A DNA stretch of 35,164 bases from DAMCZI01 sp032095175 (GTDB taxonomy: Bacteria > Bacillota > Clostridia > Clostridiales > Caloramatoraceae): positions 1 to 35,164 of the forward strand of contig DAMCZI010000046.1 of the NCBI GenBank assembly GCA_032095175.1. The letters are read 5' to 3'. The notes beneath the pieces were generated by a model, which made no database searches, had not been told where the DNA came from, and saw nothing but the letters and a program-made list of their open reading frames with translations. Made by a program: the position numbers and the translations under genes. Below are positions 1 to 7,973 of the stretch, one piece after another; position 1 is the first letter of the stretch; each line of letters begins with the position of its first letter.

Positions 1-320
1 AATCTTAGAATTTCAACACGCAGTGAGTGTTTTCCAAGGGGTTAAATGCTCCGACACCTCGGTTGGAACAGTCTTTCAAGATAAAAACTCATTACTATGT
101 TACGTCGCATAATCTCTAAAAAGCGACATAACTATAAAAATTGAATAATGCGGTGAATAAATAGTATGAAAATCCTCTGTAATGTATAAATTATACGGAA
201 TAAATTCCTCTAGATGATATAATTGAAATTAAATAAGACGGAATTATAGAATATGGCGAAATACTGATTATATCAGAACAGAGTATTTAATAAATTTATA
301 TTTTCGGAGGTTGATATATA
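1..320. other. Window edge and leader of the phosphatase gene
   Basis: No complete gene is visible. One plus-strand frame is open from the left edge (position 2) for 36 codons to a TAA at 110-112 and could be the tail of a gene starting outside the window, but it matches nothing I recognise and its length is compatible with chance. Positions 100-130 form an imperfect hairpin (GTCGC pairing with GCGAC). Positions 101-110 and 137-155 recur on the far side of the phosphatase gene. No convincing promoter was seen. Confidence 0.3.
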
Positions 321-881
321 ATGCAAAAGATAGTCTTTATGCGACATAGCGAACCTGATTACTCATTTGTTGAGGAAAAAAAATACATAGGGCATGGGGT
401 AGATTTAGCCCAACTTACCGAAAATGGTATTCGAATTGCTGAAAATGCTTCATTGGACAGTAGATTAAATAATGCCGATATAATTGTTTCTTCTCCGTAT
501 ACACGAGCTTTGCAAACAGCAGCAATTATATCCAAGAATAGACAGTTGAACATAAAAATAGAACTTGATTTACACGAATGGATGCCAGATTTGTCTTTTC
601 AATATTCATCTAAAGAACAAGCTTCAAAAGCAAATAGGTTATGCATAGAACATAAGGGGATTTGTTTAAACGATAGTGAAATAAAGTTTGAGAACCTCGA
701 AGATGTCTTTAGACGAGCTAAAAAGGCTCTTTTAAAGTATAGCAATTATAAAAAAATCATTGTAGTGACGCATGGCATTGTTATACAACGATTTTCTTTT
801 GAACCCAATATACCCTTTTGCGGAATATCAGAGATTGACTTTGACGAATCATTTTCATGTACCAAATTTCAAGCCTATTAA
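321..881 (+). CDS. Histidine phosphatase family protein
   Basis: A member of the histidine phosphatase (phosphoglycerate mutase-like) superfamily, which transfers phosphate through a phosphohistidine. The N-terminal RHG-type motif is present as MRHSEPDY with the catalytic His at residue 9. SSPYTRALQTA near residues 57-67 is the conserved second-arginine region, LHEW around 84-87 supplies the probable acid, and VVTHG near 148-152 gives the second catalytic His. At 186 residues it is a compact cytoplasmic member with no signal peptide. The start is well placed behind a CGGAGG site. The gene stands alone on the plus strand with its own terminator. The substrate cannot be read from the sequence; clostridial relatives include small-molecule phosphatases of unknown target. 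Confidence 0.88.
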   Translation: MQKIVFMRHSEPDYSFVEEKKYIGHGVDLAQLTENGIRIAENASLDSRLNNADIIVSSPYTRALQTAAIISKNRQLNIKIELDLHEWMPDLSFQYSSKEQASKANRLCIEHKGICLNDSEIKFENLEDVFRRAKKALLKYSNYKKIIVVTHGIVIQRFSFEPNIPFCGISEIDFDESFSCTKFQAY

Positions 882-968
882 AGTAGTTAATAAGCATAAT
901 CTGAAGCTTAGTTACTTCGTATTCTTCTTATTTAACGTCGTAATAATGAAACCGAATATTTATTTTAA

Positions 969-1006
969 ACACCACATTATTCAAAATTGAATTTTGCGGT
1001 GTTTTT
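969..1006 (+). terminator. Terminator of the phosphatase gene
   Basis: ACACC at 969-973 pairs with GGTGT at 998-1002, and an inner perfect stem (CAAAATT/AATTTTG, 982-996) extends the structure. A T run follows at 1002-1006. It lies 88 bases after the phosphatase stop codon. Confidence 0.65.
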
Positions 1007-1015
1007 ACGTCGCAT
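983..1015 (+). repeat. Short repeats shared with the upstream flank of the phosphatase gene
   Basis: Positions 983-1001 match 137-155 at 17 of 19 bases (core TGCGGTG), and 1006-1015 (TACGTCGCAT) is identical to 101-110. The order of the two blocks is reversed between the flanks. They bracket the phosphatase gene, and the right-hand copy overlaps its terminator. Confidence 0.45.
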
Positions 1016-1122
1016 TTCAAGGGATAATGCGTAGCATCCTAACTAGGTTTATCTGTAATAGACCGTCCTTCGCACCCCTGAGAGCGTTCTTTAAATAATG
1101 GTTCCGTTAAAAAATAGCGTGA

Positions 1123-1178
1123 TAATTAACCATATTTTAAGAGGAATACTTAAAATCTCCTTAGAATATGGTTAATTA
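1123..1178. repeat. Long inverted repeat between convergent genes
   Basis: Two arms of about 22 bases (TAATTAACCATATT at the left end, AATATGGTTAATTA at the right) face each other around a loop of about 10 bases. A short T run (GTTTTTAG) follows on the plus side. It lies between the plus-strand phosphatase and the minus-strand lipoprotein gene, so it may act as a terminator for either, or be a small palindromic repeat. No second copy was seen here. Confidence 0.5.
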
Positions 1179-1209
1179 GTTTTTAGCCCTATCTTTATAT
1201 TGTGTTTCA

Positions 1210-1590
1210 TCATTCCCGGGATTTTATTCTGCTTAAAATGATTTTTGCATTTTCAGCTTTAACATAATGCCCTTCGCTAACCTCGACCGGTATCGCATTT
1301 TCTATTGCAACATCAGATATCTTAAAAAGTTTTGTGCCAACAGGAAATTTGTTTGAAAAGCTGTCATTTGTTGATTCTGACTCATTTAAAGAAAAGTGTT
1401 TAATGGTGCCAATTTGTTCTTCTATTTCTGTAACAACTTCATCACCAGCAGCATAAACTTGACCATTCAAAGCCACTGTTCCCTCAAAAACCCAACTCTT
1501 AGTAACTTTTATGTTCTTATCTTTGACCTGTGAACAACCTACAATACTAATAATTAGCAAAAATAATCCTATAGTTTTTACGAACTTCAT
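1210..1590 (-). CDS. Small predicted lipoprotein, function unknown
   Basis: A 126-residue protein with a classic lipoprotein signal: MKFVK, a hydrophobic stretch, then the lipobox IVGC with the lipidation Cys about 19 residues in. The mature part has no motif I recognise; it is rich in Glu, Val and Lys and looks like a small beta-rich surface domain with a repeated valine-glutamate pattern. I choose the ATG at 1590 because AGGAGG lies 9 bases upstream; a TTG three codons earlier would fall inside that ribosome site. The gene appears to be transcribed alone and is expected to be anchored to the outer face of the membrane. Its role is unknown. Confidence 0.75.
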   Translation of the reverse strand: MKFVKTIGLFLLIISIVGCSQVKDKNIKVTKSWVFEGTVALNGQVYAAGDEVVTEIEEQIGTIKHFSLNESESTNDSFSNKFPVGTKLFKISDVAIENAIPVEVSEGHYVKAENAKIILSRIKSRE

Positions 1591-1800
1591 CACTATCAAC
1601 CTCCTATTAACTAATTTGGCGAAAAGGTCAGCAAAGGGGTTCCACAGATTTCCTTTTCAGTTGCATATAGATTGGCATTGTGGTTAAAAAAATCCTTTAA
1701 TTTGGTATCAATCCGTGATAAAGGGTCCTACACCAATAAACGCCTATTCTTTACTGTATCTTTTTTACTGTATCTATATAGAAGGTTGGCTCTACTTTTA

Positions 1801-2073
1801 GGCGTATTAAAGAAAATAACAAGTCAAGATTTTGAGGATATTTTGCGTCAGACGAGGAAATGAAAGCTCAAGCTAGTTGGGCTAACTTGAGCTTTCTATA
1901 TATGTTGCATTAAAATTCTTTACATTCCGCCTTTTCAAACAGCCCTGCTAAATTGGTTCGACTCTAGGATGTTTGAAAGGGCGGAATGTAATAGAATTTT
2001 TGCAACATATATACTGACGAAGTATGACACAAAATAGGCCAAAATATTGACTTGTTATTTTCTTTAATACGCC
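1801..2073. repeat. 273-bp nested inverted-repeat element (MITE-like)
   Basis: The outer ends, 1801-1827 and 2047-2073, are perfect 27-base inverted repeats beginning GGCGTATTAAAG. Similarity continues inward for about 25 more bases. A second inverted repeat lies inside (1897-1941 against 1970-2013, cores TATATATGTTGCA and TTACATTCCGCC), and a smaller hairpin occupies 1864-1896 (AAGCTCAAG/CTTGAGCTT). The element abuts the stop codon of the membrane-protein gene at 2074. It encodes no convincing protein. A further copy of one end lies at 35111-35164. The structure suits a non-autonomous mobile or palindromic repeat, but no transposase is present to prove this. Confidence 0.6.
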
Positions 2074-2736
2074 TTATATAAACATTTTCCTATTCCTTAT
2101 CATTATAACCATGGTATAGACAGATAACAAAAGCAGTATAAAGCTCATAACAATGAACACAATCATAAGGTTTCTTGCAAAGGAAATATCCATATTGTAT
2201 TTTTGTGCACTTGCAGACACAAATCCAGTAAAATCAGAGGATGCAAGAAAGGCAGTTTTAAGCCATACCACCGCTGTAAGTACTGCCATGGGTAAAACAG
2301 ACATCGAAAGGTTAAAACCGTTTAACGACCTCTTCTTTAATCCCTTTATTCCAAGAAAAATAGGTAAGAAAAACAACAGTGGAAGTATAGGGCCAAAATA
2401 CTGTGGTGACAAAACCAGGAACAATGCACTTGATAGTATAAACAGACCTACAATTTTACCCAGCAGTCTGACATTACCCTTAAAATCATACAATGCCGCT
2501 TCACAGTACCTTAAATAGTACTCCAGATTTTTTACATCCTTCCAGTTGTTTTCTTTATAAAGCTCCCTTCCCTTCTTTAAAAGACTTTCATATACTTCTC
2601 TTTTACCTTCAGAAACACGTATTGCAGAATAAGCTCCTATAAGCCCTTCAATTTTATCCTTATACACGCTCTTTTTTCTCTCTTCAATGTCCATTTTATC
2701 TATTTTCTTTTTAACATCATATAATACCTTTTCCAT
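2074..2736 (-). CDS. Membrane protein of unknown function
   Basis: A 220-residue protein with a charged helical N-terminal half (about residues 1-90, rich in Lys and Glu, probably cytoplasmic and partly coiled) followed by about four membrane segments: roughly 91-110, 113-130, 143-162 and 188-212. I recognise no family. It follows the symporter and its small subunit on the same strand, 46 bases after the latter, so it is probably the last gene of that operon. The ribosome site is weak. The C-terminus ends exactly where the inverted-repeat element begins, so the present stop codon may have been set by insertion of that element; this is inference. Confidence 0.7.
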   Translation of the reverse strand: MEKVLYDVKKKIDKMDIEERKKSVYKDKIEGLIGAYSAIRVSEGKREVYESLLKKGRELYKENNWKDVKNLEYYLRYCEAALYDFKGNVRLLGKIVGLFILSSALFLVLSPQYFGPILPLLFFLPIFLGIKGLKKRSLNGFNLSMSVLPMAVLTAVVWLKTAFLASSDFTGFVSASAQKYNMDISFARNLMIVFIVMSFILLLLSVYTMVIMIRNRKMFI

Positions 2737-2782
2737 GGCGATACCGCTAACTTATAAAAAATATAAGCAAGCACCCTCCCCT

Positions 2783-2881
2783 CTATTTACTATACTTTAC
2801 AAGTGAACTAAGGGTAATTATACATGCTGCAAGGATAATTGCCCATGCACCAATCATAAATGCTATTGCTGAAGCTGACAT
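2783..2881 (-). CDS. MetS-like small subunit of the NSS symporter
   Basis: A 32-residue protein, MSASAIAFMIGAWAIILAAC followed by a short tail ending in KYSK. It is one membrane helix with a short basic end. It sits 13 bases after the symporter stop codon and has a very strong ribosome site (AAGGGAGGGA, about 6 bases before the ATG), which argues that it is translated. Tiny hydrophobic partners in this position are known for methionine/alanine importers of the NSS family (the MetS partner of MetP in Corynebacterium), where both proteins are needed for uptake. Assignment rests on size, hydrophobic pattern and position. Confidence 0.8.
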   Translation of the reverse strand: MSASAIAFMIGAWAIILAACIITLSSLVKYSK

Positions 2882-2894
2882 ATGACTCCCTCCC

Positions 2895-4475
2895 TTATTT
2901 TACAATAATTCTTTTTCCAGTTAATATTTCTTCACCATACTTATTTTTGATTGTCCTGTATGCCTGAACAAAGCCAAGTATCATAACACCCAGTATAACA
3001 AGCCTTGCAGCCTGAACCCATGGTATTAATGCTGCTTTACCCTTTACAAAATCAGGTATAAGGTTGAAATAACCATTTTCAACGTATGTCTTTGTTGAAA
3101 ATACAAGAAGTATTATTATTAAAACAGGAGTCAGACACTGTATAAAGACTCTATAGAACCATTTTGGCACCTTCCAGTAGCTTCCTTTGTTCATTTCATC
3201 AAGTGCCTTATCCTTCATAAGCCATCCTGTTACTATTACCTCTATTAAACCCAATACTACAAGGAAGTAGTTTCCGACCCAGTTATCAACCTCTGTAAAA
3301 TATGCAAGATCCGCAGTCTTTGTTAGTATTGGTTCAAGTCCAACAGGCAGACCAACTATTATATAAAGGACAAATACAAGCAATGCACCATGCTTTCTTT
3401 TAAGTCCCAAATCCTCTTCAACAAGTGCAACAAGATAGTTGTACATTGCTATTGCCGATGTAAAACCTGCAAAGAAAAGAAGAAGGAACCACAATGAGCC
3501 AAATATCTGGCCTCCACCCATACTTCTAAAAATATTTGGGAGTGCAATAAATGATAACCCTATTCCCTGTCCTAGACCTCCAGGTCCTAAGAAAGCATAG
3601 CATATTGGAACAGCTATTGTTCCACCAAGTATAACCTCAGCAAGCTCATTTAATGAAACTGTGGTTAATCCTGATAAAACTATGTCATCCTCAGGTTTCA
3701 AATAGGAAGCGTAGTTTTGTATAATTCCCATTCCTATTGAAAGGGTAAAGAATATTTGACCTGCTGCAGCCAAAGCTCCAGTCCAACTGAGTTCACTCCA
3801 CCTAGGTCTCCATATAAAGTCAAGACCAGCAATAGGTGTCCAATCTGGGTTTACCGGTGCCCCAATGGTTAGGGTTTTAATTATCAATATTACTCCAAAC
3901 ACATATAATGTTGGCATCATAATCTTAGCCCAGGCCTCAATTCCCTTTTGAATTCCCCTCATAACTGCGTATGCCAGGAATAAAAGACCAATTACCCAAA
4001 AGAGCATAACCTTCGATGGACTTTGAATATAGCTTACAAACAAATCTGCTGTTTTCATGCTTTTATCCATATATTGACCTGTAACAGACAGATAAGAATA
4101 CCCTAATGTCCATCCTATAATGTGGTTGTAATACGAGTTTACAAGTATCGTTACTGTAAAAGCTATCATTCCTGCAACTGCTCCAACTACAGCTGCAAAT
4201 CTAGGTTTAACTCCCTCTCTTGCTTGAAGGTAGACCATAGGGCCCAAGGTTCCATGACCGTATCTTCCACCATATCTGCCCTGATTCCATTCAACAAGCA
4301 TTACTGGAATACCAAGAAACAGAAGTGCTGCAAAATAAGGAATCATAAATGCCCCTCCGCCATTTTTTGCGAGCAGGTATGGATATCTCCAGAAGTTGCC
4401 TAAACCTACCGAATTCCCTGCCATAGCTAAAACTAATCCTAATTTACTGCCCCAATTTTCTCTTTTTTCTTCCAT
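2895..4475 (-). CDS. Sodium-dependent amino-acid symporter (NSS family)
   Basis: A 526-residue LeuT-fold neurotransmitter:sodium symporter that imports an amino acid with Na+. Transmembrane helix 1 carries the family hallmark NSVGLGNFWRYPY (about residues 21-33), followed by NGGGAFMIPY and the charged loop EWNQGRYGG. About twelve membrane helices can be traced, with the helix 6 region near TGALAAAGQIFFTLSIGMG. The ATG at 4475 is preferred: GAGGGGAGGA lies just upstream, while the in-frame ATG 39 bases earlier lies about at the predicted -10 box. A small-subunit gene follows at once, as in MetP/MetS methionine and alanine transporters, so a neutral amino acid is the likely substrate. The substrate itself is inferred. 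Confidence 0.93.
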   Translation of the reverse strand: MEEKRENWGSKLGLVLAMAGNSVGLGNFWRYPYLLAKNGGGAFMIPYFAALLFLGIPVMLVEWNQGRYGGRYGHGTLGPMVYLQAREGVKPRFAAVVGAVAGMIAFTVTILVNSYYNHIIGWTLGYSYLSVTGQYMDKSMKTADLFVSYIQSPSKVMLFWVIGLLFLAYAVMRGIQKGIEAWAKIMMPTLYVFGVILIIKTLTIGAPVNPDWTPIAGLDFIWRPRWSELSWTGALAAAGQIFFTLSIGMGIIQNYASYLKPEDDIVLSGLTTVSLNELAEVILGGTIAVPICYAFLGPGGLGQGIGLSFIALPNIFRSMGGGQIFGSLWFLLLFFAGFTSAIAMYNYLVALVEEDLGLKRKHGALLVFVLYIIVGLPVGLEPILTKTADLAYFTEVDNWVGNYFLVVLGLIEVIVTGWLMKDKALDEMNKGSYWKVPKWFYRVFIQCLTPVLIIILLVFSTKTYVENGYFNLIPDFVKGKAALIPWVQAARLVILGVMILGFVQAYRTIKNKYGEEILTGKRIIVK

Positions 4476-4509
4476 TATAATTCCTCCCCTCGCAATTTTT
4501 TTACTTTCA

Positions 4510-4538
4510 ATCATACTGTATATTTATTAAATCTACAA
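4510..4538 (-). promoter_or_regulatory. Candidate promoter of the symporter operon
   Basis: On the minus strand TTGTAG (4538-4533), a 17-base spacer and TATGAT (4515-4510) lie 35 bases before the chosen start codon. The -10 box matches the consensus at five of six bases; the -35 box is moderate. Confidence 0.5.
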
Positions 4539-4921
4539 TCAATTATTTTTTAAGATTTCGACACAATTCCTGTTTATAGGATATTTATATGGATTGTATT
4601 TCCTTGTTTCATGTAATACCCCGTGTTTAACCAATCTCTAAAACACATGTATATTTATAATTTTTAGTATATATTAATACCCCTATTCAAAATCTAATAT
4701 CCAATTTCCCTCACAAAATTATTACATTGATTTTATTTTGCCTTATTTCATAAAATGTATTATTAATTCTTTAGTATTTTAAAATTGGCAGCCACATTTT
4801 GCAGGTAAATGGTAAATAACATCTACACTGAAGTCCACAACACGCATTATTTATAATCATAATGAGCATAATATATTAAAATAGCTTATATTAGCTCTAT
4901 CCATTATATACAAATACTGTA
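4539..4921. other. Intergenic region without a gene
   Basis: AT-rich sequence between the divergent symporter and tyrosyl-tRNA synthetase units. No open frame with a ribosome site and no strong structure was seen. A TTGATT box with TAAAAT 18 bases later (4734-4763, plus strand) could be a weak promoter. Confidence 0.4.
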
Positions 4922-4950
4922 TTGACCTTATCCATTTACCATGATACAAT
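4922..4950 (+). promoter_or_regulatory. Promoter of the T-box/tyrS unit
   Basis: TTGACC at 4922-4927 and TACAAT at 4945-4950 are separated by exactly 17 bases, placing the transcript start near 4957, just ahead of the T-box leader. Confidence 0.75.
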
Positions 4951-4989
4951 GATAAAAACGCAGATTATTCTGTAATTGAAAATTATATT

Positions 4990-5275
4990 TTACACATGCA
5001 TTGAAGAGAAGGAGTAAGATACCCTTATCTTTCACAGAGAGCTTCCGGCTGGTGGAAGGGAGCAAAGATTGGTATTCTGAATACATCTCTGAGCATCACA
5101 CTGAATCCTTCCTTGAAGGTAGTAGGCTGCTGACGGTTCCCTTCGCCCGTTATAGCGATAGAGTATCATGATTTTCATCGTACTCGAAGAGGTTGATATC
5201 GCAAGATATTGATAAATTTAGGTGGTACCACGGGAATAACACTCTCGTCCTTTATAGTAGGACGGGAGTTTTTTG
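4990..5275 (+). promoter_or_regulatory. Tyrosine T-box leader (tRNA-sensing riboswitch)
   Basis: A complete T-box leader that senses uncharged tRNA-Tyr. Stem I spans roughly 5000-5155, with the AGAGAGC motif at 5035-5041. The specifier triplet is probably TAC (Tyr) at 5082-5084, in GAATACATCTCTGAGC. The T-box itself is at 5217-5235, with TGGT at 5223-5226 able to pair with an ACCA acceptor end, as expected for tRNA-Tyr. A strong terminator follows at once. When uncharged tRNA bridges specifier and T-box, an antiterminator forms and tyrS is transcribed. The identity of the downstream gene agrees with the specifier. Confidence 0.92.
5242..5274 (+). terminator. T-box leader terminator
   Basis: CTCTCGTCC (5242-5250) pairs with GGACGGGAG (5260-5268), followed by TTTTTT. 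This is the stem that competes with the T-box antiterminator. Confidence 0.9.
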
Positions 5276-5436
5276 TTTGTAAAAATAGCCGGCTTTTACA
5301 AGCAAAAGTTCTTATTTCCTTCACCACCATCATTCAATGCATATTATCATGCCAATGAATATAAGGCATTTTAGACTTATTATTAAACATTCATATTATC
5401 CTAATATATAGAATTCGATTTTGAGGAGGTTTTTTT

Positions 5437-6636
5437 ATGATTAGTATTGATGAACAGATTAGAATAATATCAAAGGGTGCAGCAGAAATAATCGAGATAG
5501 ATGAATTAAAGGAAAAGCTTTTAAAATCACAAAAGGAGAATAGGCCTCTTACAATAAAGCTCGGTCTTGATCCAACAGCTCCAGACATTCACTTAGGTCA
5601 TGCAGTTGTTTTAAGAAAGATAAGACAATTTCAGGACTTAGGTCACAGAGCCGTAATACTAATAGGTGACTTCACAGGAATGATAGGAGATCCAACAGGA
5701 AGATCAAAAACAAGAAAACAGCTTACAAAGGAAGAAGTACTTGAAAATGCAAAAACCTACGAAAAGCAGATATTCAAGGTGCTGGACAGGGACAAAACAG
5801 AAGTAAGGTTTAACAGCGAATGGCTTTCAAAGCTTAACTTCAGAGAGGTTATTGAGCTTGCATCTAAGTACACAGTAGCAAGAATGCTTGAAAGAGAGGA
5901 CTTTAAAAACAGGTTCACCCAACAGCAGAGCATAGGAATTCACGAATTTTTCTACCCACTAATGCAGGCATACGATTCAGTTGCAATAAAGGCAGATATA
6001 GAGCTTGGAGGAACTGACCAGAGGTTTAACGTTCTTATGGGAAGAACCCTTCAAAAGGACTATGGACTTGAAAGCCAGGTCGCAATGTTCATGCCTATAC
6101 TTGAGGGTACAGATGGTGTTGAAAAGATGAGTAAGAGTCTTGGAAACTACATCGGAGTTAACGAAGGGCCAAAGGAAATCTACACAAAGGTTATGCAGAT
6201 ACCTGACAACATGATTATAAAGTACTTTGAACTAACAACGGATATTCATCCAGATGAAATAGATAAAATAAAGAAATCACTTGAAGAGGACAATATAAAT
6301 CCAAGGGACATTAAAATGAGACTAGCCAAAGAGATAACTTCACTCTACCATGGGGAGGCTGAAGCTGTTTCCGCAGAAGAATACTTTAAGAGCCTCTTCC
6401 AGAAAAACGAAATACCAGAGGATATTCCTTCAATGGAGTTTACTCCTGGAACAAGCTTAATAGAGGTTATGACCTCATCTAAATTTGCTCCTTCAAACAG
6501 CGAAGCAAGAAGACTTCTTAACCAGGGAGGAGTTAAAATAAACGGAGAAAAGGTTGTTAACTTCAACGATATAACTCTAAAAAATGGCGATATACTTCAA
6601 GTTGGAAAGAAGAAATTCTTAAAAATAGTTATGTAA
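5437..6636 (+). CDS. tyrS: Tyrosine-tRNA ligase
   Basis: Tyrosyl-tRNA synthetase, which joins tyrosine to tRNA-Tyr in the cytoplasm. It is a class I enzyme of 399 residues. The HIGH motif appears as HLGH (residues 52-55) after KLGLDPTAPD, and KMSKS is at 230-234. The tyrosine-site residues lie in GDFTGMIGDPTG and QAYDSV. An S4-type RNA-binding domain closes the protein (about 335-399). The sequence resembles the shorter TyrZ subtype rather than the B. subtilis TyrS type. The start follows a GAGGAGG site, and expression is controlled by the T-box leader directly upstream, which carries a tyrosine specifier. It appears to be transcribed alone; a palindromic repeat 46 bases after the stop may end the transcript. 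Confidence 0.97.
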   Translation: MISIDEQIRIISKGAAEIIEIDELKEKLLKSQKENRPLTIKLGLDPTAPDIHLGHAVVLRKIRQFQDLGHRAVILIGDFTGMIGDPTGRSKTRKQLTKEEVLENAKTYEKQIFKVLDRDKTEVRFNSEWLSKLNFREVIELASKYTVARMLEREDFKNRFTQQQSIGIHEFFYPLMQAYDSVAIKADIELGGTDQRFNVLMGRTLQKDYGLESQVAMFMPILEGTDGVEKMSKSLGNYIGVNEGPKEIYTKVMQIPDNMIIKYFELTTDIHPDEIDKIKKSLEEDNINPRDIKMRLAKEITSLYHGEAEAVSAEEYFKSLFQKNEIPEDIPSMEFTPGTSLIEVMTSSKFAPSNSEARRLLNQGGVKINGEKVVNFNDITLKNGDILQVGKKKFLKIVM

Positions 6637-6682
6637 GTATATGACACTAGGGGCTGTCCCACAACATCTTAGGTGATTCTTA

Positions 6683-6776
6683 GGTGACAGGCTCTTGAGT
6701 TATGAGTTATTTATGAAAAAACTATCTTCTAATGCCCACCTTTCATAAATAAATCATAACTCAAGTGCCTGTTACT
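6683..6776. repeat. Palindromic repeat, family A copy 1
   Basis: A 94-base inverted repeat. The left arm (6683-6718) begins GGTGACAGGCTCTTGAGTT; the right arm (6740-6776) is its near reverse complement, ending in TAACTCAAGTGCCTGTTACT. The arms carry a few mismatches around a 21-base centre. A clearly related copy lies at 33819-33907. It sits between tyrS and the methyltransferase gene and could serve as a terminator, although no T run follows. Confidence 0.7.
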
Positions 6777-6846
6777 TACAGATATAAGGCATACTCTTTC
6801 TTTATCAACAGCCTCACTCAATAAAAATATAAAGGGGGGATGTTGC

Positions 6847-7686
6847 ATGTACAACTCAAAAGAAATCAGCAATTTTTACGATAATTATAGCATAAGAGAA
6901 TGGCAGAGACTTGACCTGTCATCCTATGATAGAGTTAATTTCTATTTGCATATGCATTTTTTAAAAGATCACATAGGTAAAGGACTTAAGGTTTTAGATG
7001 CTGGCTGTGGTGCAGGAAGGTTCAGCATGGAAATTGCAAAAGCTAAAAGCAGTGTTACACTCTTTGATATATCAAAGGAACAGTTAAAAATAGCAGAGGA
7101 AAAGCTAAGAGAGCAAGATTTATTATCTCATGTAGATGATATTGTGAATGGTGATCTATCTGATTTATCTATGTTTGACGATAATACCTTCGATACTGTT
7201 ATTTGTTATGGAGCACCCTTAAACTATCTATTAGAAAATACCGAAAAAGCAGTAAAAGAGCTTGTAAGAATTACAAAAAAGGGCGGAAGTATATTAATTA
7301 GTGTCAACAGCAAATGGGGAGTAATAAGAACACAATTAGGCAGAGAGGATTTTGATTATGTATCCTTCTTCGGAAATCCTGATTATTGGTTTATCCCTCA
7401 GGTTATTGACACAGGTGACCTGCCCAAGCACGAAATGGTCTCCCATCCTCCAAGGCATTTGTTCGAAGCTGAGGAACTTGAAGGCTTATTAAAAAAATCT
7501 GGTATTGATAATATAGTATTAGGCTCAAGTCCCTGTATATCATGTGGTTTTAGAAAAGCTGTAAACACACTGCAATCAGATGAAGTTGCCTGGAAAACCT
7601 TAATTGATCTAGAAACAAAAGCATACTGCAAAAGAACCTTTGCAGATAATGGTGAGTTTTTATTGGCTAAGGGAATTAAATTGTAG
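6847..7686 (+). CDS. Class I SAM-dependent methyltransferase
   Basis: A 279-residue Rossmann-fold methyltransferase that should move a methyl group from S-adenosylmethionine to an unknown acceptor. Motif I is clear as VLDAGCGAGRFS (about residues 50-61), followed by an acidic residue at the end of the second strand (LFDIS), the NGDLSDL motif II region and the FDTVICYGAPLNYL region (about 115-130). The C-terminal 90 residues form a variable cap with HPPRHLF and two CxxxC-like cysteines (CISCGF). The start ATG follows a run of seven G bases. The gene is single on the plus strand with its own terminator. Small-molecule methyltransferase is the safest call; the substrate is unknown. Confidence 0.85.
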   Translation: MYNSKEISNFYDNYSIREWQRLDLSSYDRVNFYLHMHFLKDHIGKGLKVLDAGCGAGRFSMEIAKAKSSVTLFDISKEQLKIAEEKLREQDLLSHVDDIVNGDLSDLSMFDDNTFDTVICYGAPLNYLLENTEKAVKELVRITKKGGSILISVNSKWGVIRTQLGREDFDYVSFFGNPDYWFIPQVIDTGDLPKHEMVSHPPRHLFEAEELEGLLKKSGIDNIVLGSSPCISCGFRKAVNTLQSDEVAWKTLIDLETKAYCKRTFADNGEFLLAKGIKL

Positions 7687-7700
7687 AGATAAAAAATTTA

Positions 7701-7723
7701 AGGAAGCCGTCTGGCTTCCTTTC
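7701..7723 (+). terminator. Terminator of the methyltransferase gene
   Basis: AGGAAGCC (7701-7708), a four-base loop and GGCTTCCT (7713-7720), followed by a short TTTC tract, 15 bases after the stop codon. Confidence 0.75.
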
Positions 7724-7805
7724 ACTTAATAATCACTAATATATCTACTAATTATGTATGCTTTAAACATATCATAAATCCATAATCAAAATTTTAATTC
7801 ACTTA

Positions 7806-7973
7806 CTATTTACCTTTACTTTTATTACTTAATCCAAATAGACAAAATGTAATTGTTAAACAAGCATAAGTAAATCCAAGTAGTATTTTATTACTAATAA
7901 AATATGCTATAGATGTGGTTACAGAGAAAAATGCTGTAATAAAATATAAAGAGCTAGCTCTAATTTTTTTCAT
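7806..7973 (-). CDS. Small two-helix membrane protein
   Basis: A 55-residue protein beginning MKKIRASSLYF and ending SNKSKGK, with two membrane segments (about residues 8-26 and 30-48) and basic ends. The ATG overlaps the TGA of the preceding gene in an ATGA junction, and GAAGGAG inside that gene's last codons is a good ribosome site 6 bases before the ATG, so translational coupling is likely. It is the last of three overlapping genes of unknown function (9417 to 7806). No family recognised. Confidence 0.75.
   Translation of the reverse strand: MKKIRASSLYFITAFFSVTTSIAYFISNKILLGFTYACLTITFCLFGLSNKSKGK

Noticed and set aside
100..1060. Integron-like gene cassette around the phosphatase gene.
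   Set aside because: The flanking words do not form a proper attC site with matching RYYYAAC and GTTRRRY boxes, and no integrase is present.
1672..1863. A 63-codon plus-strand frame entering the repeat element.
   Set aside because: No ribosome site; the frame is broken by an inserted base in the copy at 35111-35164, so it is not maintained as protein.
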